This document shows positions 15,660 to 24,763 of a stretch of 28,009 bases of DNA, piece after piece. Source of the DNA: Turicibacter sp. (GTDB lineage: Bacteria; Bacillota; Bacilli; MOL361; Turicibacteraceae). Position 1 is the first letter of the stretch, and each line of letters begins with the position of its first letter. Location of the stretch: NCBI GenBank assembly GCA_030531025.1, contig JAUMTV010000026.1:1-28009 (forward strand), written 5' to 3'. Position numbers and translations under genes: made by a program. The notes below the pieces were generated by a model that saw only the letters and a program-made list of their open reading frames with translations, had not been told where the DNA came from and ran no database searches.

Positions 15660-16854
15660 AGAAAGTATCATTATGTCCTGGCAAAATATCATCCATAATA
15701 AGATGCGTTCCTTCTTAACGGTTCTTGGTATTGTCATTGGTGTGATGTCGATTATTGCTTTGATTTCAATTGTCCAGGGCGTTAATGATGAAATGATGGG
15801 GCAATTCTCTGAACTTGGAGCGAATAAGTTAACGATTCAGGCCACTGGAACACCATTAAAAAGTGGTTTAAGTGATAAAGATTTACAGCTGTTATCAGAG
15901 ATAGAACATGTTAAAGGAATTTCACCAACTTTAACAACAACCTTATCGGTAGTTGGAAATCAAAAAGTTATTGAAAATGTTACAATTGAAGGAAAAAACG
16001 AAGTTTATTTTGATAATAACCAAATTTCTCTTAATCAAGGTCGATTGATTAATCAACTAGATATAGATCAAAAGACAAAAGTTGCTTTAATTAGTGAAGA
16101 AATTGCAAAAGATTTATATATGGGGATAAATCCATTAAATGAGAAAATTTTATTAAATGGAATTCAATATACAATCATTGGTGTTTTAAATGGAACAGAC
16201 TCTAATGATATGATGGCTATGATGGCATCTCGAATGGGAAGTGGAAGGAGTGATTATAAAATTATTATACCATCTTCAAATCTAATGAATTTATTTGGGG
16301 TACGTCAAATCAATTCATTAGAAGTTTATATGAGTGATTCAAACTACGCTGAACAAATTATTGATGATATGGAACTCATTTTGAATGAGGCATTTAATTA
16401 TAAAGAAGACAGTTATTCAATTATCAATATGGAAAGCTTGTTAGATACAATGGAAAGTATGAATTCGATGATGACGATGATGTTGGTTGGAATTGCATCC
16501 ATTGCTTTATTAGTTGGTGGAATTGGAATTATGAATATGATGCTCGTTTCAGTAACAGAGCGAACAACTGAAATTGGTCTTCGTAAAGCGTTAGGGGCTA
16601 AGCCAAAAAGCATTCAATTACAATTTTTAATTGAATCCATTTTCTTATCCTTATTCGGCGGGGTGATTGGACTAATTTTAGGAGTTATTATTTCATATGT
16701 TGTATCAACTGCTATTGGATTTACACCAAGTATTTCAGCAAGTGCAATCGTATTAGCATTGGGATTTTCAGCAAGTGTGGGGATTATTTTTGGAATTGTT
16801 CCTGCACGTAAAGCGAGTCGTTTAAACCCTATAGATGCTCTTCGTAGTGTGTAA
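15652..16854 (+). CDS. ABC transporter permease, MacB/FtsX type
   Basis: The 400-residue permease has the MacB topology: an N-terminal amphipathic helix and first membrane segment (SWQNIIHNKMRSFLTVLGIVIGVMSIIAL), a long extracytoplasmic domain (about residues 45-270), then three membrane segments. These include GIASIALLVGGIGIMNMMLVSVTERTTEIG and the conserved cytosolic RKALGAK and PARKASRLNPIDALR motifs. An unusual methionine-rich patch (MMAMMASRMGSG, and SMNSMMTMM before the second membrane segment) is present. The ATG at 15652 overlaps the ATPase stop and has GAGGAGGT upstream, so the earlier in-frame start at 15574 is rejected. It pairs with the two genes before it to form a tripartite exporter. 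Confidence 0.93.
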   Translation: MFKESIIMSWQNIIHNKMRSFLTVLGIVIGVMSIIALISIVQGVNDEMMGQFSELGANKLTIQATGTPLKSGLSDKDLQLLSEIEHVKGISPTLTTTLSVVGNQKVIENVTIEGKNEVYFDNNQISLNQGRLINQLDIDQKTKVALISEEIAKDLYMGINPLNEKILLNGIQYTIIGVLNGTDSNDMMAMMASRMGSGRSDYKIIIPSSNLMNLFGVRQINSLEVYMSDSNYAEQIIDDMELILNEAFNYKEDSYSIINMESLLDTMESMNSMMTMMLVGIASIALLVGGIGIMNMMLVSVTERTTEIGLRKALGAKPKSIQLQFLIESIFLSLFGGVIGLILGVIISYVVSTAIGFTPSISASAIVLALGFSASVGIIFGIVPARKASRLNPIDALRSV

Positions 16855-17049
16855 TAATTGAGAGATAATCTTGAGATGAATGAGGGTAGATCTTTTATTT
16901 TTGAAAGATGATGAGGTTTAAAACGGTTCATAATGAAAAATGAATATCAAATATAATGGAATAACATTTTTAGAGATCGTATTGATTTAATTATTTATAA
17001 TATAGGTGTAACAATATAGGTTAAACTAAAATAAAATATCTACAATAAT

Positions 17050-17101
17050 AAATTGAAAGGAATGATTTTCTACTAAAAGGCGGAATCATTCCTTTTTCAA
17101 A
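17050..17101. terminator. Terminator-like inverted repeat
   Basis: AAATTGAAAGGAATGATT and AATCATTCCTTTTTCAAATT pair along almost their whole length, with a 14-base loop and a T run on the plus strand. It lies 200 bases after the permease gene, so it ends either a long 3' tail or a separate small transcript. Confidence 0.7.
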
Positions 17102-17361
17102 TTGTAAATAAACGTGTGTTTCAATAGAAGTAAGGTTCAATAACTCATCATAAAATCACATATAACTAGGATGAAGTTGCAAAATTAGACAAATGAAGCG
17201 TGGATTCTTCGTTATAATATCTGTGAACGATATGCCCATAGCATATAAAAGATGTAATGCTTTACAGAGAGAATGATTCTTGGGAACCGAATAAAGTGGC
17301 TTATAATTATAGAGAAAGGAAATACAGTTGGTGCTGGATTTCAAATAAGGGGGAAATAGTA
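17102..17361 (+). promoter_or_regulatory. glgB upstream region: -10 box, dyad and long leader
   Basis: A consensus TATAAT lies at 17213-17218, but no good -35 box is found 16-18 bases upstream, hinting at an activated promoter. About 35 bases downstream is a perfect dyad TGTAA-TGCT-TTACA (17253-17266). It resembles a LacI-family site except that the central bases are GC rather than CG. The remaining leader to the glgB ATG is about 140 bases, and I could not fold it into a known riboswitch. Confidence 0.4.
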
Positions 17362-19365
17362 ATGTTTGAATTTGAATTAGAACTAAGTCAGTGTCAATTA
17401 TTTAAAAAAGATTTAAAAAAGAACTTAATTAAAAATTTAAAACCTTATTGTGAATTTACAGATATTGATCGATATCTGTTCGGAGAAGGAACACATAAAC
17501 AACTATATAAAAAATTTGGTTCTCACGTCATTAAAAATGAAAATGAAATTTTAGGTACTTATTTTTGTGTCTATGCGCCACACGCTAAATCAGTCAGTGT
17601 GGTTGGTGACTTCAATTCATGGCAAGGGGCTTATCATGAAATGATTAATGATCATGGAATTTGGTCGCTTTATATTCCAAAATTGAAATCAGGCGAAACG
17701 TATAAGTATGAAATTACTACTTCGTGGGGAGATAAAATTCTTAAAGCAGATCCATATGCTTTTTATGCTGAACAACGTCCAAATACAGCTTCTATTATTT
17801 ATGATATGGAAGGATTTGAATGGACAGATGAGAATTGGGTAGAACAGAGAAAGAAATCTAATATTTTTGAACAGCCATTGAATATTTATGAATTACATTT
17901 AGGGTCATGGCGTCGCAATGAAGAGTTAGTAGAATCTGAAATCTTCCATAGTTATGCTGAAATTGCCGATGATTTAATTAATTATGTTCTTGAACATAGT
18001 TATACGCATATTGAGTTAATGCCACTTTATGAACATCCATTTGATGGATCATGGGGATATCAAGCAACAGGTTATTATGCTGCAAGTAGTCGTTATGGAG
18101 AGCCAAAAGATTTAATGATGTTTATTAATCGTTGTCATGAAGCAGGAATTGGTGTCATTATGGATTGGGTTCCAGGTCATTTTTGTAAAGATGCACATGG
18201 ATTATTCCAATTTGATGGAGAGCCTGTTTACGAATATCCATTTCCTGATGTAGCAATCTCTGAATGGGGAACAGCTAATTTTGACTTAGCTAAAGGAGAA
18301 GTACGAAGTTTCTTAATTTCAAATGCTTTATTTTGGATGAAATATTACCATGTCGATGGTTTTCGTGTTGACGCAGTAGCTAATATGATCTATTGGGGCG
18401 GAAATAAATCTCGAGGAGAAAATCAGGGTGCCATCGAGTTTTTAAAACGTTTAAACACTGAATTATTTGCTGAGGATGATAAATTATTAATGATAGCTGA
18501 AGATTCAACAAGTTATCCATTAGTGACAGCCCCTGTTTCAGTAGGTGGTCTTGGATTTAGTTATAAGTGGAATATGGGATGGATGAATGATACCCTTGAT
18601 TATATTGAGTTAGATAATATTTATCGTCCATATCATCATAATTACATTACCTTTGCAATGGCTTATGCTTACAGTGAAAATTTCATCTTACCCTTCTCGC
18701 ATGATGAAGTCGTCCATGGTAAGAAATCATTAGTTGATAAAGCACCGGGTGATTATTGGCAAAAGATGGCGCAGTTTAGATTGTTATGTACTTATCAAAT
18801 GACGTTACCTGGTAAAAAATTAAACTTTATGACGAATGAAATTGCTCAATTCCATGAATGGAAAGATAAAGAACAGGTTGATTGGCATCTGTTAAAATAT
18901 CCAGCTCACGATGCTTCGAATCGTTACATTAAAGATTTAAATAAAGTTTACTTAGAAGATGCAGCTTTTTGGGAGTTAGATCATTCTTTTGAAGGATTTG
19001 AATGGATTGATGTGAATAACAATGAGCAAAGTATTTTCTCTTATATTCGTAAGGCAAAGAATGCTGATGATTTTGTTATCGTAGTGTTAAACTTTAAGCC
19101 GGTTTCATACACTCAATATAGAGTAGGGGTACCTATGGAAGGAGAATATATTGAAGTCTTAAATAGTGACCGTGATTATTATCATGGATTAAATCAATAT
19201 AATGGCTTACCTTTAATTACAAAAGAAGGAGTTAGTCATGGGAAACCTTACTATGTGGAAATGACAATTCCACCATATGGAGCTGTTATTTTGAAGTATC
19301 AAGCGACTCCTTTAAAGGGAGAGATTCTGGTAGAGAGCGAAGGCGTCGACATTGATATTGATTAA
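17362..19365 (+). CDS. glgB: 1,4-alpha-glucan branching enzyme
   Basis: GlgB cuts alpha-1,4 chains and re-attaches them by alpha-1,6 bonds to branch glycogen. The 667-residue protein has a CBM48-type N-terminal domain (YFCVYAPHAKSVSVVGDFNSW), a GH13 barrel with the catalytic residues D337 in GFRVDAVANMIYW, E380 in IAEDST and the substrate-binding H447-D448 in FSHDEVVHG, and a C-terminal all-beta domain ending near PPYGAVILKYQ. About 40 N-terminal residues precede the CBM. AAGGGGGA sets the ATG; the frame is open 105 bases further upstream, but that part has no ribosome site and reads as leader. It heads the glgB-glgC-glgDA operon. Confidence 0.96.
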   Translation: MFEFELELSQCQLFKKDLKKNLIKNLKPYCEFTDIDRYLFGEGTHKQLYKKFGSHVIKNENEILGTYFCVYAPHAKSVSVVGDFNSWQGAYHEMINDHGIWSLYIPKLKSGETYKYEITTSWGDKILKADPYAFYAEQRPNTASIIYDMEGFEWTDENWVEQRKKSNIFEQPLNIYELHLGSWRRNEELVESEIFHSYAEIADDLINYVLEHSYTHIELMPLYEHPFDGSWGYQATGYYAASSRYGEPKDLMMFINRCHEAGIGVIMDWVPGHFCKDAHGLFQFDGEPVYEYPFPDVAISEWGTANFDLAKGEVRSFLISNALFWMKYYHVDGFRVDAVANMIYWGGNKSRGENQGAIEFLKRLNTELFAEDDKLLMIAEDSTSYPLVTAPVSVGGLGFSYKWNMGWMNDTLDYIELDNIYRPYHHNYITFAMAYAYSENFILPFSHDEVVHGKKSLVDKAPGDYWQKMAQFRLLCTYQMTLPGKKLNFMTNEIAQFHEWKDKEQVDWHLLKYPAHDASNRYIKDLNKVYLEDAAFWELDHSFEGFEWIDVNNNEQSIFSYIRKAKNADDFVIVVLNFKPVSYTQYRVGVPMEGEYIEVLNSDRDYYHGLNQYNGLPLITKEGVSHGKPYYVEMTIPPYGAVILKYQATPLKGEILVESEGVDIDID

Positions 19366-19387
19366 TTAAAAATAGGGGGATGAAGGA

Positions 19388-20551
19388 ATGGCAGTCAACG
19401 TTGTTGCGATGATATTAGCGGGAGGAAAAGGGACTCGCTTAAAAGAATTAACCATTCATCGTCCAAAACCTGCAGTTTCATTTGCAGGAAAATATCGATT
19501 AATTGATTTTGTTTTAAGTAATTGCACAAACTCCGGAATTGATCAAGTTGGTGTCTTAACACAGTATGAACCATTGGAGTTGAACAGTTATATTGGAGAA
19601 GGAAGTTCGTGGGATTTAGATGTACATGGAGCTTCTGTTACAGTTATGGGTCCCTATACCTCTCGTGATTATGGATTTTTATGGCAAGGTGGAACTGCTG
19701 AAGCCGTTATTTTAAATATGCCTTTTGTTGAACAATATAACCCTGATTACTTATTGGTTTTATCTGCTGATCACATCTATAAGATGGATTATCGCAAACT
19801 AATCGATTATCATATTGAAAAAAAATCAGAATTAACTATTTCAACGATTCGGGTACCAGAAGAGGATACGAATCGATTTGGAATGTTAAAAGTTGATAAA
19901 GAGAATCGCGTGATTGAATTTGAAGAAAAACCTAAAAAAACAGATAGTCGACTAGCTTCTATGGGGGTATACGTCTTTAGTTGGCAAAAATTTAAAGAGG
20001 ATATTGTTCATAAATACTATAAACATATTTATGACGGTGTTGATTTTGCTCAGGATGTTATACCTTACTTCATAGATGCAGATTGTGATGTCTATGCTTA
20101 TGAGTATGATGGATATTGGAGAGATGTTGGAACGGTTGAAGGGTATTGGAAGTCACATATGGATTTATTAGATCGAGAAAATGATTTAAATTTACATGAC
20201 TATAGTTGGCCTATTTTTTCTAAAACGCCTAATTTACCACCTCATCATATTTTAAAAGGGGCAAAAGTTCGTAATGCTTGGATAAATGAGGGAAGTATGA
20301 TTTTTGGTGAAGTTTATGATTCAATTATTGGTCATCGTTGTGTGGTACAAGAACGATCAGTCGTCGAGAAAAGTGTCATATTGACTAAAGCTAATATTGA
20401 ACATGATTGCTACATTCGTTATGCAGTGATTGGTGATGATGTTATTATTCCTGCCCATACGGATATTATTGGAGATGATGATCACATTATATTGGTAACC
20501 AATGATAATTTAGAAGAGATTCTTGAACATCAAGGGAAGGGGGACGATTGA
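19388..20551 (+). CDS. glgC: Glucose-1-phosphate adenylyltransferase
   Basis: GlgC makes ADP-glucose from glucose-1-phosphate and ATP, the committed step to glycogen. The 387-residue protein has the pyrophosphorylase signature AGGKGTRLKELT at about 11-22, RPKPAVSFAGKYRLIDFVLSN, the WQGGTAEAV loop, SADHIYKMDY with the metal-binding Asp, FEEKPKK and YWRDVGTVEGYW. A left-handed beta-helix follows at the C-terminus. This is the catalytic partner; the regulatory partner GlgD is encoded by the first part of the next gene. It starts 22 bases after glgB, and its TGA stop overlaps the next ATG by one base, so translation is probably coupled. Confidence 0.96.
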   Translation: MAVNVVAMILAGGKGTRLKELTIHRPKPAVSFAGKYRLIDFVLSNCTNSGIDQVGVLTQYEPLELNSYIGEGSSWDLDVHGASVTVMGPYTSRDYGFLWQGGTAEAVILNMPFVEQYNPDYLLVLSADHIYKMDYRKLIDYHIEKKSELTISTIRVPEEDTNRFGMLKVDKENRVIEFEEKPKKTDSRLASMGVYVFSWQKFKEDIVHKYYKHIYDGVDFAQDVIPYFIDADCDVYAYEYDGYWRDVGTVEGYWKSHMDLLDRENDLNLHDYSWPIFSKTPNLPPHHILKGAKVRNAWINEGSMIFGEVYDSIIGHRCVVQERSVVEKSVILTKANIEHDCYIRYAVIGDDVIIPAHTDIIGDDDHIILVTNDNLEEILEHQGKGDD

Positions 20552-22998
20552 TGAAAAATAAGGCGTTATGTGTGATAGATGGAACGAATACTTCACAATC
20601 CCTACAAAATTTATTAAATCAACGTTGTGTTGCAGCATTACCTTTTGCAGGACGTTATCGTCTCGTTGACTTCGCCTTGTCAAATGCAGTACATTCAGGA
20701 ATTACCAATGTTTCTATTTTTCCTGATGGAGATTACCATTCATTAAGTGATCATATTCGTTCGGGGAAGTTTTGGGGTCTTGATCGAAAGGTAGATGGTC
20801 TTTTCTTATTACCACCTAAAAAAGAAGTTAGTGCAATCGCAAATACATTAACGTTTGCAAGGATGAGAGAATATATTGAATATTTTCTAAGGTCACGTCA
20901 AACTTATGTGGTCATGTATCATGCAAACATTATCACAACAATTCCATTTGAAGAACTTGTTCAATCACATATTAAATCTGGAGCAGATGTCACACAGGTT
21001 TATTATCGTAATAAGCCCGTAAGTATTTTTGTTTTATCGAGAGAGTATTTAATTGAATTAATTTTGCGTCATGAAATCTCTCCTTATCAAACCGTAATGG
21101 ATTTAGTTGAAATGAATGATGGGATAAAACTTAATCGATATGAACATACGTCTTATACTCGAACGATAGATTCCATTTTATCCTATTATCGTGCGAATTT
21201 AGATATGTTACATTATGAGTATGGGTTTCAAATCTTCTTACTCGATCGTCCGGTATTGACAAAGACGAAAGATGAATCCCCAACCTTTTATACAAAGCAA
21301 GCTGATGTTAGTAATTCGATGATTGCAAATGGTTGTCATATTGAAGGGAAAGTTGAAAATTGTATTCTATTCCGTGATGTAACGATAAAAAGAGGAGCTA
21401 TTGTTAGAAATTCAGTCATTTTACCAAGAACAGTGATTGGAGAAAATAGTATTATTGAGCAAGTTATTACAGATAAACATGTTTACATTAGCGATGGAGC
21501 GCGTTTAAGTGGTCAAGATTATACCCCTATTGTTATAGGCAAAGGACAGCGTGTGATTGGAAATAAAGGGATTAATGTAGTACAAATTTCAACTGAATGT
21601 GTTCCATTTTATAAAACTGGAGGTTTAGCTGATGTGACTTCTGAATTAACCCAAGAATTGATTAGTCAAGGGTTAAACGTGGATGTCATCCTCCCATTAC
21701 TTACTTCATTAGCCGAGCGATATCAAGAAAATCTAACTCATGAATTTCGTTCCGTAGCTGTTATTAATCAGCTAGAAGTTCCTTATGATGTGTATCGATA
21801 TTCAAAAGATGGGATTAATTATTACTTTATTTCCTGTGGTGAATTAACTCGTGAGAAATTATATGGATATAGTGATGACTGTCGTCGCTATGAGTTATAC
21901 TGTTATTTAACACTAGATTTTATTGAGAAATGTGGACTCAAATATGATGTGATTCACTGTCATGACTGGTTAACAGGTTTAGTACCTTATTTTGTTAAAT
22001 ATGTCTTTATGAAGAAAAATAATTATTTCATGTACACAAAGACTGTGTTTACGATTCATAATATCCATTACCAAGGAATTTGTGATATCTCAGATTTAGC
22101 GATTATTTCACAGTTTGAGACGATTCCAAATGAAGTTATGTTATTTGAAAAAGTCAATTTCATGAAGACGGCTATTGTAACGAGTGATGAAATTACAACC
22201 GTGTCTGAGACGTATTGTAATGAAATTTGTTATCCATATTTTGCAGAAGGATTGGATCGTTTTATTGTCGCGCGTAAAGATCACCTACATGGAATTATTA
22301 ATGGAGTCAATTATAACTATAATAATCCATCTACTGATTTAAGTATTTATAAACGTTATTCAGCTAAAACAATTGAAGTGAAAAAAGAAAATAAATGCCA
22401 AATGCAACGTGAACTTGGGTTACGTATTGATCCTGATGTACCCGTTATCGGAATGGTTTCTCGCTTAGTTGAGCAAAAAGGGTTTGATTTAGTTTTAAAA
22501 GTTTTTGAGGAATTAATGCGAGAAGAAGTGCAGTTTGTCTTATTAGGAGATGGCGATTATAAGTACACGAGCTTCTTTAAAGGCATGGCACAAAAATACC
22601 CTGGAAAAGTATCTGTTAATATCGGATTCTATTCTTATAATTCTCAAATGATTTATGCAGGGAGCGATTTATTTTTAATGCCATCTCGTTTTGAACCTTG
22701 TGGAATTAGTCAGATGATTGCGTTAAAATACGGAACAATTCCAGTAGTACGTGAAACAGGTGGCTTAAAAGATACTATTATTCCATACAATGAATTTATT
22801 CAATATGGAAATGGATTTGGATTCGCACATTATAATGCTCATGACATGCTATTTACACTTAAACGTGCGATTAATTTTTATCATATGCCAGAACATTGGA
22901 ATAAGCTTATTCAAAGTGCGATGAAACAAGATTTAAGTTGGGAAGTTTCAACAGAAAAATATATTAATTTATATCGCAATTTAATAAACGAAGAATAA
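20551..22998 (+). CDS. Fused GlgD (ADP-glucose pyrophosphorylase regulatory subunit) and glycogen synthase GlgA
   Basis: One uninterrupted 815-residue frame joins two enzymes. Residues 1-340 resemble GlgD: a nucleotidyltransferase-like fold with FAGRYRLVDFALSNAVHSGITNV and a C-terminal beta-helix (NCILFRDVTIKRGAIVRNSVILPRTVIGENS), but the glycine-rich GGKGTRL loop is replaced by DGTNTSQSL, as expected of a non-catalytic subunit. Residues 341-815 form a complete GT5 glycogen synthase: INVVQISTECVPFYKTGGLADV with K355 of KTGGL, HCHDWLTGLVPYF, TIHNIHYQG, VSRLVEQKGFDLV and SRFEPCGISQMIALKYG. The beta-helix runs into the GlgA Rossmann fold through only a few residues (IGKGQRVIGNKG). AAGGGGGA sets the ATG. 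Separate glgD and glgA genes are the norm in Firmicutes. Confidence 0.93.
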   Translation: MKNKALCVIDGTNTSQSLQNLLNQRCVAALPFAGRYRLVDFALSNAVHSGITNVSIFPDGDYHSLSDHIRSGKFWGLDRKVDGLFLLPPKKEVSAIANTLTFARMREYIEYFLRSRQTYVVMYHANIITTIPFEELVQSHIKSGADVTQVYYRNKPVSIFVLSREYLIELILRHEISPYQTVMDLVEMNDGIKLNRYEHTSYTRTIDSILSYYRANLDMLHYEYGFQIFLLDRPVLTKTKDESPTFYTKQADVSNSMIANGCHIEGKVENCILFRDVTIKRGAIVRNSVILPRTVIGENSIIEQVITDKHVYISDGARLSGQDYTPIVIGKGQRVIGNKGINVVQISTECVPFYKTGGLADVTSELTQELISQGLNVDVILPLLTSLAERYQENLTHEFRSVAVINQLEVPYDVYRYSKDGINYYFISCGELTREKLYGYSDDCRRYELYCYLTLDFIEKCGLKYDVIHCHDWLTGLVPYFVKYVFMKKNNYFMYTKTVFTIHNIHYQGICDISDLAIISQFETIPNEVMLFEKVNFMKTAIVTSDEITTVSETYCNEICYPYFAEGLDRFIVARKDHLHGIINGVNYNYNNPSTDLSIYKRYSAKTIEVKKENKCQMQRELGLRIDPDVPVIGMVSRLVEQKGFDLVLKVFEELMREEVQFVLLGDGDYKYTSFFKGMAQKYPGKVSVNIGFYSYNSQMIYAGSDLFLMPSRFEPCGISQMIALKYGTIPVVRETGGLKDTIIPYNEFIQYGNGFGFAHYNAHDMLFTLKRAINFYHMPEHWNKLIQSAMKQDLSWEVSTEKYINLYRNLINEE

Positions 22999-23025
22999 AG
23001 AGCTAAAGATTTTTGGCTCTTTATT
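22997..23025 (+). terminator. Terminator of the glgB-glgC-glgDA operon
   Basis: AAAGAGC and GCTCTTT pair over seven bp around a loop of about 12 bases, with TTTATTT following. It overlaps the last bases of the stop codon. Confidence 0.7.
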
Positions 23026-23157
23026 TCGTTGTTGGAACAAAAATGAAAATGGTATCAAAAAGACAAGATAGTGATATAAAATAACAATATAATTCAATGA
23101 ATTCAAATTATAAATATGGATCTAGGTCAATATTTTGGACACAGAAAAGTTAAGTTT

Positions 23158-23710
23158 TTAAGCAGCTTGTCGCGCAAGTTGTTCACATTCTTCTGGTGTT
23201 AAATAATTAATGGATCCATGAATTATTTTGCGATTGTACCTTAAACCTTATTAGTGGAGGATACCTAGTCTTCGACTAAGACAAGGAATCTCCTCAATAT
23301 ATTGAAATACGGCTATTCTAGCCTGTTCAAATGTCACATATGTGGTTTGATAGACTTCTTCTTTCTTTAAAGTGGCATGGAACGATTCAATACAAGCATT
23401 ATCGTAATAGCATTCCTTACGGCTAAAAGATTGAATGATATTAAGCTCTGAATTTAAGTTTTTAAAGTCTTGGCTGGTATACTGTGTTCCTAAATCAGTA
23501 TGAAGGATAACCTTATCTTTGGGTCTTTGAGAAACATAGGCATTCTTTAAAGCTTGAATAATAATGTCTGTTATCATTTGCTTAGAAAAATGATAACCAA
23601 TGATTTTCTTTGAATGTAAATCTATGACTGAAGCTAAGTAGCACCAACCTTCTTTTTGAACGTAAATATAAGTAATATCTGATGCCCATTTTTGATCGTG
23701 GTTATCCTTC
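23158..23710 (-). pseudogene. Truncated IS3-family (IS150-like) transposase OrfB
   Basis: The complement encodes the C-terminal half of an IS3-family DDE transposase: NHDQKWASDITYIY (first Asp) at the truncated start, VILHTDLGTQYTS (second Asp) and NACIESFHATLKKEEV (Glu), then FEQARIAVFQYIE. The N-terminal part is missing because the frame stops dead at 23710, where the repeat element begins. Near the C-terminus the frame is broken by about 57 foreign bases (23239-23295) that add stop codons; beyond them the normal ending YNRKIIHGSINYLTPEECEQ-LARQAA resumes and finishes at 23158. Bases 23121-23157, with GTCAATATTTTGGACACAG, probably hold the insertion sequence's end. Confidence 0.9.
23239..23295. 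repeat. Small palindromic insertion inside the IS3 transposase
   Basis: About 57 bases absent from normal IS3 OrfB sequence interrupt the conserved QYIE...YNRK joint. They contain an imperfect palindrome at 23257-23295 with GAGGA and TCCTC ends and TAGTC-TTC-GACTA at its centre. The spacer at 2051-2086 of the first nested element has a similar plan (GAGG, CCT, then a hairpin). Confidence 0.55.
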
Positions 23711-23788
23711 TATATAAAAACAGATATGTATTTTATATTTTTATAACAGACTTGGTTGAGAAGCCGCTTTAATACTAAGACAGACTAT

Positions 23789-23831
23789 AGTCCAGCTAAA
23801 AGTTTTCCGATATGAAAAACTTATCTGGACT
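23789..23831. repeat. D-type AGTCCAG...CTGGACT palindrome, copy 2
   Basis: This imperfect palindrome has AGTCCAGCTAAAAG and CTTATCTGGACT ends. It is the complement of 2154-2196 with one mismatch in 43. Confidence 0.85.
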
Positions 23832-23914
23832 TATATATATAAAAACAAAGAAATAATCTACATTTTCAGAATCATACTCAGTTTCTAGTCCTTTTTAAGT
23901 TCAAGGCCAACTAC

Positions 23915-23956
23915 AGTCCAGATAAAAAAATTCTTTGAAGAAAATTTATCTGGACT
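23915..23956. repeat. C-type AGTCCAG...CTGGACT palindrome, full copy
   Basis: The 42-bp palindrome reads AGTCCAGATAAA, then the TTCTTTGAAGAA centre, then TTTATCTGGACT. Both arms are intact here, which shows that the copies at 1-53 and 2110-2149 have lost their left arms. Confidence 0.85.
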
Positions 23957-23962
23957 TATATA

Positions 23963-24620
23963 GGAAACTGATAGCGACACTCCATGATAAAGAAATGAAG
24001 TATTTGATGCGAGTACAAAGAAGTTTTTATTCGCTCATAGATGAGAGTACACAAGAAGACTTTTATCTAACGATGGAGTATCAAAAGAAATCTTATAAGG
24101 TCAGAGTGGTAAAGGTGGAGCTTCCAACAGGAGAAACAGAGACCCTTCTCACTAACTTAGGTAGAAAATCATTTAAAAAATCTGAATTTATGGCCTTATA
24201 TTTTAAACGTTGGCCAATAGAAACGAAATACAACACATTAAAAAATAAATTAGAGGCTGAAAACTTTTCAGGACGAACGTTCATTTCAGTGCAACAAGAT
24301 TTTTATGCGACGATGTATATCTCTAACTTGATAGCTATCACCAAAATTATGTCTGATGAAGAGATAAAGAAGCAAACTAAAGACAAAGGATTAAAATACG
24401 AGTATCAAACGAATGAAAGCCGACTAATTAGTCAGTTAAAAGATGAAATGATTCTCTGTTTATTAATAGAAGACCGATGAAACGATCAGAAGTCATGGAA
24501 CGGATTATTCAAGAAGCTGCTAGAAACAAGTCACCGATTCGATCAGAACGAAGTTTTGATCGAAAAGATCCAGAAAAGCGCAGATGTTCGATTAAACGTT
24601 ATCGTAAAAAAAGTCTTTAA
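23963..24620 (+). pseudogene. Truncated and frameshifted IS4-family transposase (C-terminal part)
   Basis: The frame encodes the C-terminal part of an IS4/DDE_Tnp_1 transposase, with the diagnostic YFKRWPIETKYNTLKNKLEAENFSGRT segment that holds the Y-x2-R-x3-E-x6-K motif. The N-terminal half with the two Asp residues is absent. The nominal TTG start at 23935 lies inside the C palindrome, so the first nine or so residues are repeat sequence, not transposase. A TGA at 24478 ends this frame, but a -1 frame opens with an overlapping ATG at 24477 and continues (SEVMERIIQEAARNKSPIRS to 24620) as the expected basic tail, so a frameshift is likely. The gene is dead. Confidence 0.85.
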
Positions 24621-24698
24621 AAAGAAGTCATTCGAAACGGAATGTATTTGGGGAGGGGGAAAAACTATTCATTTTTTGAAATGCATGAAGCTAAATTG

Positions 24699-24733
24699 AA
24701 AAATCATCACATCATCCTGTCTGATGATTTTTT
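24699..24733 (+). terminator. Terminator inside the IS4-type remnant
   Basis: AAAAATCATCA and TGATGATTTTTT form an 11-bp stem followed by T residues, just before the probable IS end (GTTGTTGACATTGCCCC, 24747-24763). Confidence 0.75.
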
Positions 24734-24763
24734 AATAAAACTGTTAAGTTGTTGACATTGCCC

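Noticed and set aside
17250..17361. Possible T-box riboswitch in the glgB leader (AGAGAG, TTGGGAACCG and TTGGTG words).
   Set aside because: The words are in the wrong order and spacing for a T-box, the TGGNACC core has an extra base, no antiterminator/terminator pair follows, and the downstream gene is not amino-acid related.
17257..17361. N-terminal extension of GlgB in the open frame upstream of the ATG at 17362.
   Set aside because: There is no ribosome site before 17257, the translated piece has no resemblance to GlgB, and AAGGGGGA is well placed for the ATG at 17362.
23935..24480. An intact transposase gene of 181 codons.
   Set aside because: Its start lies within a repeat palindrome, the N-terminal catalytic half is absent, and the C-terminal tail is in another frame.
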